A stretch of 64,000 nt of DNA from Paenibacillaceae bacterium (GCA_029256185.1 JAQSYI010000019.1:57699-121698); one strand, 5' to 3'; shown: positions 41,096 to 50,037, counted from the stretch's first letter. Translations and numbers: made by a program. Notes: generated by a model from the letters alone, not told the origin.

Positions 41096-42031
41096 ATGCA
41101 AATCGCTAAATCGGTACAAGACCTTCGGGACATGATAAGGCAAGCCAAAGAGGTGCAGGTTAAGGAAGGCAGGGAAAGTACGGTTGGTTTTGTTCCCACG
41201 ATGGGTTTTTTGCACCGGGGGCATGCGAGCCTGATGAAACAAGCCAGGCAGGACAACGGGATTGTAGTCATCAGTATTTTTGTCAATCCCCTGCAGTTCG
41301 GACCCACTGAGGACTTCTCCCGTTATCCCCGGGACGAAGCGAGAGACCTGGAGCTGGCTGGACACAACGGGGTGGATATTGTCTTCCTTCCGGATGTGGA
41401 AACCATGTATCCCCAAGCGGTCAAAACCATTGTGAGTGTTTCCGGCGTCTCTGATTTGCTGTGCGGAGCTTCGCGGCCGGGGCATTTCGACGGCGTGTCC
41501 ACAGTGGTCTCCAAGCTGTTCAATATGGTGCAGCCGGACCGCGCCTATTTTGGCATGAAGGACGCCCAGCAAGTGGCTGTGATCAAGCAGATGGTGCTGG
41601 ATCTGAATATTCCGGTGCAGATTGTTCCTTGTCCGATCATCAGAGAAGAAGACGGGCTTGCTCTTAGCTCCAGGAATGTCTATCTAAGCGCCGAGGAACG
41701 CAGCCAAGCTCTGATCTTGTCACAAACGCTGGCAATGGCCGAGGAGTGGCTTGCAGAAAGCGGAGGCCATTTCCTGGAGGTCCAAGCCAGGATGGAAGCC
41801 AGCATCCGCACCATGCCTCTTGCCGACATAGATTATGTGGAATTGATGCTGTATCCGGATATACAGCCTGTCTACGGGCTTCCGCAACCGGAATGGCAAG
41901 ACCGGCGCCTGCTCGTTGCGCTGGCTGTCCGCTTCGGCAAAACAAGACTGATCGACAACAGGCTGTTTGACCTGAGCCGGATTGCCGCACTTGGGCACAA
42001 CAAACAGCAATACAGTTCCAGCGTGCGATAA
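41096..42031 (+). CDS. panC: Pantothenate synthetase
   Basis: PanC condenses pantoate and beta-alanine with ATP. Residues show VPTMGFLHRGHASLMKQA (the HxGH nucleotide motif), FVNPLQFGPTEDFSRYPRD, GHFDGVSTVVSKLFN, and FGMKDAQQVAVIKQM. At 311 residues it is about 25 longer than the usual PanC; the extra part is the C-terminus ending NKQQYSSSVR. It follows panB after 54 nt and precedes panD by 24 nt. Confidence 0.96.
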   Translation: MQIAKSVQDLRDMIRQAKEVQVKEGRESTVGFVPTMGFLHRGHASLMKQARQDNGIVVISIFVNPLQFGPTEDFSRYPRDEARDLELAGHNGVDIVFLPDVETMYPQAVKTIVSVSGVSDLLCGASRPGHFDGVSTVVSKLFNMVQPDRAYFGMKDAQQVAVIKQMVLDLNIPVQIVPCPIIREEDGLALSSRNVYLSAEERSQALILSQTLAMAEEWLAESGGHFLEVQARMEASIRTMPLADIDYVELMLYPDIQPVYGLPQPEWQDRRLLVALAVRFGKTRLIDNRLFDLSRIAALGHNKQQYSSSVR

Positions 42032-42055
42032 TCTCCCGAAGGAGGCGACGGTATA

Positions 42056-42442
42056 ATGTTCAGAACAATGATGAAAGCCAAGCTGCACCGTGCTACCGTA
42101 ACGGAAGCCAATCTCAATTACGTGGGCAGCATTACCATTGATGAGGATTTGTTGGATCTGGTGGATATGCTCCCCAACGAGAAGGTGCAGATTGTCAACA
42201 ACAACAATGGGGCGCGGCTTGAAACTTATATTATCCCCGGTCCGAGAGGCTCCGGAGTGATTTGTCTAAACGGAGCGGCGGCCCGGATGGTGCATCCCGG
42301 CGATATCGTTATCATCATCTCTTACGGCATGATGACAGAAGAGGAGGCGCGCCGGCATCAGCCGAAAATCGCCGTTCTCGACAAAGCCAACAAGCCGGTC
42401 AATATGCTGGAGGAAGAGCCTCATTCCACCGTCCTGATCTGA
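42056..42442 (+). CDS. panD: Aspartate 1-decarboxylase proenzyme
   Basis: PanD makes beta-alanine for PanC. The 128-residue proenzyme cleaves itself between Gly24 and Ser25 in NYVGSIT to create the pyruvoyl group; this site is intact. Other family stretches are VDMLPNEKVQIVNNNNG and GAAARMVHPGDIVIIISYG. The ATG follows AAGGAGGCGACGG. Confidence 0.97.
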   Translation: MFRTMMKAKLHRATVTEANLNYVGSITIDEDLLDLVDMLPNEKVQIVNNNNGARLETYIIPGPRGSGVICLNGAAARMVHPGDIVIIISYGMMTEEEARRHQPKIAVLDKANKPVNMLEEEPHSTVLI

Positions 42443-42561
42443 AGGGACTGAGCAGATTTAAGCTTTTTGGCAGGAATGTAAACCGGATGTCCAGTATGAA
42501 ACAGGCCGCTCTGACAAAGAATGAGGGTACAACAAAAACTCATTTTCAAGGTGGGGTGCCC

Positions 42562-43215
42562 ATGTTCAAACAGCTGTTTGCTTCGATGAATGACGCTTTG
42601 GATGAAATCATCACGCAAATTCCTACGTCAAGCGGCGAAAAACGCGCAGAGCTGGAAGAACGCCTTGCCGTCTTGAAGGCCATGAGCGATACATGCATTG
42701 AGGAATGGCTGCTCTTCGAGGAAAAGGTAGGCCAGCTGTCAGGGGAACCCCAGCAGGCGGTTATTCCGGTTAAGCAGCCCGCGGCGGCCGCTGTTGCAGC
42801 CGTTGCAGCGGTGCACAGCCCGGCAGCGGAAGCTCCCTCTTTGGCTAAGCCTAAAGACGAAGCATCCTTTGCCAAGGGGCAGGGTTACTACAAGCTGGGC
42901 ATGTTTATGGAAGCGGTGGGGCAGTTTGAACAGGTTGTGAAGGAGCAGCCGGACTTTCTGTTGGCAAGAGTGTATCTGGCCATGTCGTATCTGCGCAATG
43001 GCGAATATTCCGATGCATACAGGCATTTTCAATTCCTTGTACCCTTGACGGACAACCAGAAGATGAAGGCTATTTCTTACAATGCCATGGGCTGCATCCA
43101 AGCGGAGCAGCAAAATATGGACAAGGCCTTGGAGTATTTCCGGCTGGCCCATTCCGCCGATCCCGGGTCGATCGAACCGGTATTAAACCTGAAGCAATGG
43201 AGCAAACGGAATTAG
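42562..43215 (+). CDS. Tetratricopeptide-repeat protein
   Basis: A 217-residue soluble protein. The first 70 residues are helical; then follows an alanine-rich linker (QPAAAAVAAVAAVHSPAAE) and a C-terminal TPR domain (GYYKLGMFMEAVGQFEQVV, AMSYLRNGEYSDAYRHF, MDKALEYFRLAHSADPG). The partner is unknown. ATG 42562 follows AAGGTGGGG. It lies between panD and dinG, where B. subtilis has no such gene. Confidence 0.8.
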   Translation: MFKQLFASMNDALDEIITQIPTSSGEKRAELEERLAVLKAMSDTCIEEWLLFEEKVGQLSGEPQQAVIPVKQPAAAAVAAVAAVHSPAAEAPSLAKPKDEASFAKGQGYYKLGMFMEAVGQFEQVVKEQPDFLLARVYLAMSYLRNGEYSDAYRHFQFLVPLTDNQKMKAISYNAMGCIQAEQQNMDKALEYFRLAHSADPGSIEPVLNLKQWSKRN

Positions 43216-43303
43216 CAGCACATTTGTTCTTCCCATAAGCCCTCCCAATTTGGTATTCTTATAAGTGCAGCTTATCTTACGGAAGGGATTGGACGAAGGA
43301 GAA

Positions 43304-46174
43304 ATGAAATTCGCCGTATTGGATTTTGAAACAACCGGCAGCCAGCCGTCTGACGAAATCATTCAAGCCGGACTGGTAATTGTCGAGAATAACGAGATTA
43401 TTTCCAGGTATACTTCCTTGGTGAAGCCAGGAGGACGTATACCTGATTTTATATCTGCCCTGACCGGGATTACAGACGATATGGTGCAAGAGGCTCCGCC
43501 GGTAGAAGAAGTGGCGTCCGAACTGGTATTTTTCCTGGAGGATACTGTTTTGGTGGGTCACAATGTTTCTTTTGACCTGGCTTTTTTGCAACGCGCATTG
43601 GATGTATCAGGATATAAGCCTTTCACCGGCAGGGTGTTGGATACCCTGGATTTTCTGCGCATTCTTTTCCCCGCTCTCGGCAGTCTGCAGCTGTCCATGG
43701 TCACGCAGAGCCTGGATGTTCCCCACGACCGTCCCCATCAGGCCGATTCGGATGCGGAGGCCACCGCTCTTGTCTGGATAAAGATCCTGCAGCAATTCGA
43801 TGATGTGGATCTGTTGACCATCCAACGGCTGTCCTATTTATTCGAGATCGAAACTACGGACTTCAGCTGGTTTCTTCAGGAGGTCAGGGCGCTCAAGGAG
43901 CAATCGGTTGAGACGGACCCGGACCAAGACCGCTATGTCCGCCAATTCTCTCTGAAGGCCAAGGAATGGGGGGATGAGCCCCCCGTCCGTGAAGGGAAGC
44001 GGCATGATTGGGCGGACAAGCCCTTCAGCGAGCTTCATTCGGCGCTTCAGGCCAATATGAGGGAAAAGTTTCCCGGATATGAAGCAAGGCCCGCACAGGA
44101 CCTGATGATACAGGAAGTGCAGTCGGCACTGGCCGGCAACCGCCATCTGATGATAGAAGCGGGTACGGGAACAGGGAAGTCACTCGCTTATTTAATTCCA
44201 GCGGTTTATTACGGCATTCAGGAAGACAAGAAGATCGTAGTAAGCACTCATACCATCCAGCTGCAGGAGCAGCTGTGGCAAAGGGATGTTCCCTTGCTGC
44301 AGGAGTTGTTTCCGGTTGCGTTCCAGGCTGCCGTGCTAAAGGGCCGGAATCATTATCTGTGCCTGCGCAAGTTCGAAACGAAGGTCAACCAGTTCGATTT
44401 CGGCAACGGCCGGGACGACCGGATTACGGCGGCGCAGATAACGGTTTGGTTGAGCGGCACCGAGCGCGGGGATGATGAGGAGCTGTATTTCGGCTCGAAG
44501 GGCAATGAATTCTGGCAGGATGTGCAAAGCGATGCGGATTCTTGCCTGAACCGCCATTGTCCCTGGTTCCGCAGATGTTTCTACCACCGGGCCAAGCATG
44601 ATGCGGGCAGGGCGGATGTGGTGATCATCAATCACTCGCTGCTGTTCACCGATATGAAGGCGGAGAACCGTCTTTTGCCTGCTTATGAGCATCTTATCGT
44701 GGACGAAGCCCATCATTTCGAGGAGGTTGCGAGCAAGCACCTGGGGATGGATCTGCATTATTTTTCCCTCGTGCATACGCTGACCTGGCTGTACAAGGAT
44801 GCCAAATCCGGGCTGCTGCCGCTTATTGCACTCCGCCTCCAGCAAGACGGCACCGGACCGGGCATCGACAAAACAGCTAAATGGTTGCGGGCCCTCTATG
44901 ATATGGAGGAGCAGCTCACTGGGGTCAAGGAGCAGTGGGATCAATTGGCGCAGCTTCTGTATGATTATGCTTCCGCCGCTTCAGGCAATGACGCGGGAGC
45001 CATGGAGAGCGGGCAACTGGTGGTCCGGGTCAAGCCGCAGGAACTGCCATCGGGCTGGGCTGCACTCCGGGTGATGGAAGAGAATATTCATGTGAGTCTG
45101 GGAGAGGTGCTGAAGCAGCTTGACCGCTTGCTGTCTGATTGGAAGGACAGCCAGGAGGAGCTGGGCATTGCGCATCTGGTCACCGACTTGAACGGGGCGG
45201 TGAAGGATCTGGCCCGGCACCGTGACACCCTTCATCAATTTATGCAGATGCCGGAGCAAGAGGATGTATACTGGATGGAGGCCAGCTCCCAGTTCAAGAG
45301 CAAGTCGCTGCAATTGGTGTCGGTGCCCACAGATGTAAGCGGCATACTTCGACAGTTCTTTTTTGACGCAAAAGAGAGTATAATATTGACATCTGCCACT
45401 TTATCGGTTGACAAAAAGTTCCAGTATATTTGTGAACAACTGGGACTTCAGCCGGAGGACCCGAAGGGCAAGCTCAAGACGGTTATGCTGCCGTCTCCGT
45501 TTCAATACAGGGAGCAGGCTCTGGTCGTGGTTCCCCGGGACTTCCCCACCATCAAGGGCGGCACTGGAGAAGCTTACTATGTGGAGAAGCTGACGGAATC
45601 CTTGCGGGATGTTGCTGTAGCAACCAAGGGGAAGATGCTGGTGCTGTTCACTTCCTACCGGATGCTCAAAGCGGTGCATCAGCGGTTGAAGGAGGAACTG
45701 GCGGGAGCGGGAATTCAGGTGTTCGGACAAGGGCTCGACAGCGGGAACCGCAGCAAGCTGACCCGGATGTTCAAGGACCACGCTGCAAGCGTTCTCCTGG
45801 GAACCAGCTCTTTCTGGGAGGGTGTGGATATTCCCGGAGATGCGCTGAGTTGTCTGGTGATTGTCCGGCTTCCTTTCCAGCCGCCGAATCATCCTCTGGT
45901 AGAAGCCAAATGCGAGGTTTACAAGAAGCGGCAACAGAATCCTTTCGCCAAGTATTCCGTTCCCCAGGCCGTCATCCGCTTCAAGCAGGGGTTCGGGCGT
46001 TTGGTGCGTACTTCAACGGATAAAGGGGTAGTCATTGTTTACGACACCCGGGTCATAGATACGTCATACGGCAAGCATTTCCTGTATTCTCTGCCCGGCC
46101 CCAAAATCGAACATATGGTCACAGCGCAATTGGTACCACGAATCACGGAATGGATGGGGAGTGAAGAGCGATGA
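43304..46174 (+). CDS. dinG: DinG-type helicase with N-terminal 3'-5' exonuclease
   Basis: A 956-residue protein. Residues about 1-170 form a DnaQ-like DEDD exonuclease (VLDFETTG with Asp7 and Glu9, VGHNVSFDLAFL, HQADSDAEAT). The superfamily 2 helicase follows: EAGTGTGKS near 285, DEAHHFEE near 466, and the C-terminal motifs FWEGVDIPGDAL and GFGRLVRTSTDKGV. Cys353, Cys414, Cys419 and Cys425 have the x4, x5 spacing of the E. coli DinG iron-sulphur site, so a cluster is expected. ATG 43304 gives a family-like N-terminus although AAGGAG is very close. Its stop overlaps rex. Confidence 0.92.
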   Translation: MKFAVLDFETTGSQPSDEIIQAGLVIVENNEIISRYTSLVKPGGRIPDFISALTGITDDMVQEAPPVEEVASELVFFLEDTVLVGHNVSFDLAFLQRALDVSGYKPFTGRVLDTLDFLRILFPALGSLQLSMVTQSLDVPHDRPHQADSDAEATALVWIKILQQFDDVDLLTIQRLSYLFEIETTDFSWFLQEVRALKEQSVETDPDQDRYVRQFSLKAKEWGDEPPVREGKRHDWADKPFSELHSALQANMREKFPGYEARPAQDLMIQEVQSALAGNRHLMIEAGTGTGKSLAYLIPAVYYGIQEDKKIVVSTHTIQLQEQLWQRDVPLLQELFPVAFQAAVLKGRNHYLCLRKFETKVNQFDFGNGRDDRITAAQITVWLSGTERGDDEELYFGSKGNEFWQDVQSDADSCLNRHCPWFRRCFYHRAKHDAGRADVVIINHSLLFTDMKAENRLLPAYEHLIVDEAHHFEEVASKHLGMDLHYFSLVHTLTWLYKDAKSGLLPLIALRLQQDGTGPGIDKTAKWLRALYDMEEQLTGVKEQWDQLAQLLYDYASAASGNDAGAMESGQLVVRVKPQELPSGWAALRVMEENIHVSLGEVLKQLDRLLSDWKDSQEELGIAHLVTDLNGAVKDLARHRDTLHQFMQMPEQEDVYWMEASSQFKSKSLQLVSVPTDVSGILRQFFFDAKESIILTSATLSVDKKFQYICEQLGLQPEDPKGKLKTVMLPSPFQYREQALVVVPRDFPTIKGGTGEAYYVEKLTESLRDVAVATKGKMLVLFTSYRMLKAVHQRLKEELAGAGIQVFGQGLDSGNRSKLTRMFKDHAASVLLGTSSFWEGVDIPGDALSCLVIVRLPFQPPNHPLVEAKCEVYKKRQQNPFAKYSVPQAVIRFKQGFGRLVRTSTDKGVVIVYDTRVIDTSYGKHFLYSLPGPKIEHMVTAQLVPRITEWMGSEER

Positions 46175-46797
46175 AGACCGAGAAGATCTCGGAAGCGGTT
46201 GTACGAAGACTCCCGGTTTACCTGAGATTTCTTAACGAGCTGAACCGCAAGAATGTCCAGACGGTGTCCTCTCAGGATCTGGGCAACAAGCTGGACTTGA
46301 ATCCTGCACAGATCCGCAAGGATCTGGCCTACTTTGGGGAGTTCGGCAAGAAGGGGATCGGGTATGATGTGAATTACCTGATTGAGAAAATCCGCCAGAT
46401 TCTGAAGCTGGACCAGAATATTGCGGTGGCGCTGGTGGGAGCGGGGAATCTGGGACGCGCATTATGCAATTACAATGTTTATCTGAAGGATAACATGAAG
46501 ATTGTCGCGGTGTTTGACGACAGTCCCGACAAGGTGGGCATGCAGATCAACAATCTGACCGTCCAACCCATGAAGGATCTGGCCCGCTCCATCAGGGAGG
46601 CAGGCATCCGCATCGGGATCATCACCGTGCCCGCGTCAGAAGCACAGCCCGTGGCGGATGAGTTTATCCGCAGCGGAGTGGAGGCGGTGCTGAACTTTGC
46701 GCCGGTGATTATTAAGGTGCCGCCGGAAATCCGTGTACATAATGCGGATTTCACCACGGACCTGCAGAGCCTTGCTTATTACCTGGAAGATGCTTAA
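46171..46797 (+). CDS. rex: Redox-sensing transcriptional repressor Rex
   Basis: Rex represses fermentation and respiration genes and lets go of DNA when NADH binds. The 208-residue protein has an N-terminal winged helix (LNPAQIRKDLAYFGEFGKKG), the Rossmann loop LVGAGNLGRAL and the C-terminal swapped helix (TTDLQSLAYYLEDA). It begins in the dinG stop (ATGA), so the two are co-translated. No clear Rex operator was found near the hbd-ackA unit, though such genes are typical targets. Confidence 0.96.
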   Translation: MKTEKISEAVVRRLPVYLRFLNELNRKNVQTVSSQDLGNKLDLNPAQIRKDLAYFGEFGKKGIGYDVNYLIEKIRQILKLDQNIAVALVGAGNLGRALCNYNVYLKDNMKIVAVFDDSPDKVGMQINNLTVQPMKDLARSIREAGIRIGIITVPASEAQPVADEFIRSGVEAVLNFAPVIIKVPPEIRVHNADFTTDLQSLAYYLEDA

Positions 46798-46800
46798 TCC

Positions 46801-46941
46801 TGCCGGCTAGGGTATTTTTGGCAGGGTTCCACCGTTATGCATGAACCCCAACAAGACGGCTCCCGCCATAAGCGGTGAGCCGTCTTGTCGGGTATGCACC
46901 AAACTGTCCGCCAAATCACCGCACGGCCCTAGCCTCAGGCA
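46801..46941 (+). other. Candidate structured RNA downstream of rex
   Basis: Three nested helices can form. The closing helix is TGCC-GGCTAGGG (46801-46812) with CCCTAGCC-TCA-GGCA (46927-46941), 12 pairs with one 3-nt bulge. Inside are GGGTTC/GAACCC (46824-46829 and 46843-46848) and a long hairpin ACAAGACGGCTC/GAGCCGTCTTGT (46851-46862 and 46877-46888) extended by four more pairs. The long hairpin alone could be the rex terminator, but it has no T-run. I see no gene in the stretch. Confidence 0.45.
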
Positions 46942-46986
46942 AGAGGAAAAGGGCATGGGAAAAGGGCCTTCAGAAAGAAGCCTGGA

Positions 46987-47179
46987 AATAAGGCCCCGGT
47001 TTTTCCCTTATTGCTCAGACAGGAGGTCGTTTCCGGGAAATAAGCCCCTCCTTTTTCCCTTATTCCCTTCAATACCGCCCCAAATGGGCTCCAAAAATCG
47101 GAATAAGGGAAAATACGTTCCCTTATTCCAGGGGAAAGGCCGACGAGAAGGACAATAAAGGAACAACACTTCCCTTATT
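46987..47179 (-). repeat. Dispersed element A, copy 2 (inverted)
   Basis: Four 26-nt units start at 46987, 47039, 47102 and 47154, spaced 52, 63 and 52 nt as in the copy at 2683-2875. In this copy the two asymmetric units (AATAAGGCCCC or AATAAGCCCCT to TTCCCTTATT) come first and the two palindromic units last, which is exactly the reverse complement of copy 1. Stretches between units also match when inverted. It fills the space between the convergent rex and DUF47 genes. Confidence 0.85.
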
Positions 47180-47273
47180 TCCCTTGGTACTCCCCAACTC
47201 AAGAAGATTCCCTCCGAAGCTTGGCTTCTTATACTTTCGTGCTGTGAAGCACTTAAACTTTCTGGCGACTCTG

Positions 47274-47320
47274 CAAAAAAAGCCTGACGGCACGCTAACT
47301 CGCGCTCCGCCAGGCTTCTT
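47274..47320 (-). terminator. Intrinsic terminator of the DUF47 gene
   Basis: Read on the minus strand, AGCCTGGCG pairs with CGTCAGGCT through an imperfect long stem and a T-run follows, 27 nt past the stop codon. Confidence 0.75.
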
Positions 47321-47347
47321 CCAGATAGATAGGGTGCAAAGGGAATC

Positions 47348-47968
47348 TTAAGCGTATTTCAGAACGACGCCGTCCAGAATATCGGCCACATTCTCGCAGG
47401 CATCCGTTGTTTGCTCCAGCACTTCGTACATTTCCTTAAGCTTGAAGTCGTGATACGGGTCTTTGGGGTTGCGGAATATTTCACGGATCCCTTCACGGAG
47501 CAGACGGTCGCCTTCATTCTCCATGCTGTTGATCTTGACCGTAAACTCGGTGATCTGCATGTATTTCTTCTTGGTCAGCAGCTTGATGCTGTCCAGGATG
47601 TACTGGCAGGCGTTAACCAATACAACGGAGAATTCCTTCATGTAGTGGTCGGTTGCTTCCATGCTCAGATAGTCGAAACGGGCGATAGCCTCCTCGATGC
47701 CGTCGATGACATCGTCCATCTTGCTGGCAAGGGCGAGGATGTCTTCACGGTCGATGGGAGTAATGAATACTTTGTTTAAGCCGCTGAAGACGGAGTGGGT
47801 GATGGTATCGCCCTTGTGCTCCAAATCCCTCAGCTCTTGAATGTACAGAAGAGGTGACTCGTTGCTCATCATAGCCTGGCGGAATACCTGAGCGGCATGA
47901 AGGGTATTCTCTGCCGATTGCGTCAGTAATACGTAAAAATCCTCGTCTTGCTTCTTGCCTATAGCCAT
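47348..47968 (-). CDS. DUF47 / PhoU-like phosphate transport regulator
   Basis: A 206-residue all-helical protein of the DUF47 family (YkaA-like), related in fold to PhoU. Typical stretches are LRDLEHKGDTITHSVFSGLNK, FITPIDREDILALASKMDDVIDGIEEA and MENEGDRLLREGIREIF, with paired acidic metal-binding motifs. Such genes usually precede a low-affinity phosphate transporter (pit); here a terminator follows at once and no transporter is present. The minus-strand ATG has GGAGG at 9 nt. A PhoP-box-like repeat stands upstream. Confidence 0.88.
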   Translation of the reverse strand: MAIGKKQDEDFYVLLTQSAENTLHAAQVFRQAMMSNESPLLYIQELRDLEHKGDTITHSVFSGLNKVFITPIDREDILALASKMDDVIDGIEEAIARFDYLSMEATDHYMKEFSVVLVNACQYILDSIKLLTKKKYMQITEFTVKINSMENEGDRLLREGIREIFRNPKDPYHDFKLKEMYEVLEQTTDACENVADILDGVVLKYA

Positions 47969-48012
47969 CTACAAAACCTCCAAGGCTTGCGGGCTTGACT
48001 AACGCCCGATCT

Positions 48013-48040
48013 TTTACATAACCTTTACATAATTATTAAA
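48013..48040. promoter_or_regulatory. PhoP-box-like direct repeat between DUF47 and mtaD genes
   Basis: TTTACA at 48013-48018 and 48024-48029 are exactly 11 nt apart, with a weaker ATTAAA at 48035-48040 in the same register. The B. subtilis PhoP consensus is TT(A/T/C)ACA repeats spaced by about 5 nt. It lies 45 nt upstream of the DUF47 start and 120 nt from mtaD. Which promoter it serves is not clear. Confidence 0.6.
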
Positions 48041-48158
48041 ATACCATATCAGATATGCAATATGCAATGGAACATTTCTTGATTTTACCGGGTGGGCATT
48101 GTAGAGTGTAGATATATTGACCACAGATTTTCCATGCGAAGAAAGGTATGATGAGAAG

Positions 48159-49460
48159 ATGCCGCAGCTGATTATCAAAAATGGTGTGTTTGTTACAGCC
48201 GATGTGCTTCGTCCGGTTGTACATGGATATATGATTGTGGACGGGGACCGGATAACGGCTCTGGAAGAAGGGACATATGCGGGAACGCCTGATTCCGATA
48301 CGGTGGTGACAGACGGCAAGGGCAGGCTGTTCATGCCCGGGTGGGTGAATACCCATTGTCATGCCGCTATGTCCTTGTTGAGAGGATATGGGGATGATCT
48401 GGCGCTTCAGGTATGGCTGCAGGAGAAGATGTGGCCCAATGAGGCCAAGTTTACCGCGGAGGATATCAGATACGGTACGCTTCTATCTATTCTGGAGATG
48501 ATGAAAGGCGGCACCACTACCTTCGTCGATATGTATGATCATATGGATGAGGTGGCCAAGGCCGTGGAGCAATCGGGTATGCGCGGGGTGTTGACCCGGG
48601 GTGTAATCGGTCTGTGTCCTCCGGAGGTGCAGCAGGCCAAGCTGGCGGATGCCACCCGCTTCGCCCGGGAGTGGAACGGCAAGGCGGACGGCCGGATTAC
48701 CACAATGATGGCTCCTCATGCTCCCTATACATGTCCTCCGGAATATATTGTGCAGATTGTGGAAGCAGCCCATGACCTGAATCTGCCGATTCACATCCAC
48801 ATGTCCGAGACACGGCGTGAAGTGGAGGAGAATGTAACCCAGTACGGTTTGCGCCCGGCGGCTCATTTGGAAAAGCTGGGTGTTTTCTCCCGGCCTACAC
48901 TTATTGCCCACGGCGTCCATCTGAGCGACGAGGAGATTGATATTCTGTGCCGCTACGACGTCAGAGTCAGCCATAATCCCGGCAGCAATCTGAAGCTGGC
49001 CAGCGGCATTGCCAGAGTTCCCGAGCTGCTCGCCGCAGGACTTCTGGTATCCCTGGGGACAGACGGCGCGGCCAGCAACAATAATCTGGACATGTTCGAG
49101 GAGGCCAGGCTTGCAGCTCTGATTCATAAGGGAGTGTCCGGTGATCCGACGGCTGTTCCGGCCACGGTTGCTCTGAGGATGGGCACGCAGGTTGGAGCCC
49201 AGTCCGTCTGGCTGGATGATGTTGGGGTCTTGAAGCCGGGAATGAAGGCGGATTTTATCGCTTTGGACTCCGACCGCCCCCATTTCTATCCCAAATCCGA
49301 TTTTGTTTCCCACATTATTTATTCCGCTTCCGCCGGTGATGTAACGGATGTGTGGGTGAATGGGAAGCAGACTGTCCGCGGCGGGGAATGTCTTACCCTT
49401 GATGAAGAACAGATCAAGTACGAATTTCAAAAACGGTTTGAAGCCATTGTAGGCTCCTAA
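48159..49460 (+). CDS. mtaD: Amidohydrolase: 5-methylthioadenosine/S-adenosylhomocysteine deaminase
   Basis: A 433-residue metal-dependent amidohydrolase that should deaminate methylthioadenosine or SAH to the inosyl form. The zinc-binding VNTHCHAAMSLLRGYGDDL, HIHMSETRREVEENV, IAHGVHLSDEEI and LGTDGAASNNNLDMFEEAR are typical of the MtaD/SsnA group. ATG 48159 starts the usual PQLIIKNGVFVTAD N-terminus, but the only ribosome-site candidate, AAAGG, is about 12 nt away. Its neighbour tseB starts 30 nt later and may share the transcript. Confidence 0.88.
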   Translation: MPQLIIKNGVFVTADVLRPVVHGYMIVDGDRITALEEGTYAGTPDSDTVVTDGKGRLFMPGWVNTHCHAAMSLLRGYGDDLALQVWLQEKMWPNEAKFTAEDIRYGTLLSILEMMKGGTTTFVDMYDHMDEVAKAVEQSGMRGVLTRGVIGLCPPEVQQAKLADATRFAREWNGKADGRITTMMAPHAPYTCPPEYIVQIVEAAHDLNLPIHIHMSETRREVEENVTQYGLRPAAHLEKLGVFSRPTLIAHGVHLSDEEIDILCRYDVRVSHNPGSNLKLASGIARVPELLAAGLLVSLGTDGAASNNNLDMFEEARLAALIHKGVSGDPTAVPATVALRMGTQVGAQSVWLDDVGVLKPGMKADFIALDSDRPHFYPKSDFVSHIIYSASAGDVTDVWVNGKQTVRGGECLTLDEEQIKYEFQKRFEAIVGS

Positions 49461-49490
49461 AAGCCGACGGCCAAGAAGAGGGAGCGCCGG

Positions 49491-49988
49491 ATGAATTACA
49501 GTAAAAAAATGATTGCCGGTTGGGTGTTGCTAATCATAACTGCGGTGCTGGTGGTTTTGTATATTTTTAACGACAGCATCATCGCCAGTGAATGGGATGA
49601 CAAGCGCAAAGCGGTCAACCGGGCTTATCAGGAATCCATGCTGGTGACCGCGGACAAGACGGAGCCTTTTGTGGGAGCGGAGCCGTATGTGATCGTGTTT
49701 GGCAAGGACAAGCTGGGCAAGGAAATGATTGTCTGGGTAAGCGAGACGGAGCTTCATTCGGAATATGCCGCAGATGGAGTGACTTCGGAGGCTGTGACCG
49801 ACAAGATCATGGCCAACGATCCGGCCAACCGGATCATCCGCATTACACCGGGCAAGATGGAGGATGACTATGTCTGGGAGGTTTATTATCAGCGGCCCCA
49901 GGATAGCAAGACCGCGCATTATTATGAGTATCACCGGTTTGCCGACGGCACGGTGCTCGATACGCTGCAGCTTGGTTTGACAGAATAG
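49491..49988 (+). CDS. tseB: TseB-like cell-wall elongation regulator (YpmB)
   Basis: A 165-residue bitopic membrane protein with one N-terminal segment (about 7-26) and an external PepSY-like pair of domains. B. subtilis YpmB/TseB binds PBP2A and tunes cell elongation. The stretch FGKDKLGKEMIVWVSE and the repeated alpha/beta pattern fit. In B. subtilis ypmB is followed by aspB and asnS; here a terminator and a repeat-rich region follow. Confidence 0.8.
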   Translation: MNYSKKMIAGWVLLIITAVLVVLYIFNDSIIASEWDDKRKAVNRAYQESMLVTADKTEPFVGAEPYVIVFGKDKLGKEMIVWVSETELHSEYAADGVTSEAVTDKIMANDPANRIIRITPGKMEDDYVWEVYYQRPQDSKTAHYYEYHRFADGTVLDTLQLGLTE

Positions 49989-50001
49989 AAGGATGGCTTG
50001 G

Positions 50002-50027
50002 AGACACCGCATAGCGGTGTCTTTTTT
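50002..50027 (+). terminator. Intrinsic terminator of tseB
   Basis: AGACACCGC-ATA-GCGGTGTCT followed by TTTTT. Confidence 0.9.
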
Positions 50028-50037
50028 AACATACGCC

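Noticed and set aside
46987..47179. Regularly spaced 26-nt repeats look like a CRISPR array (52-nt period).
   Set aside because: The units are palindromic themselves, only four occur, the DNA between them is similar in both genomic copies, and no cas genes are present.
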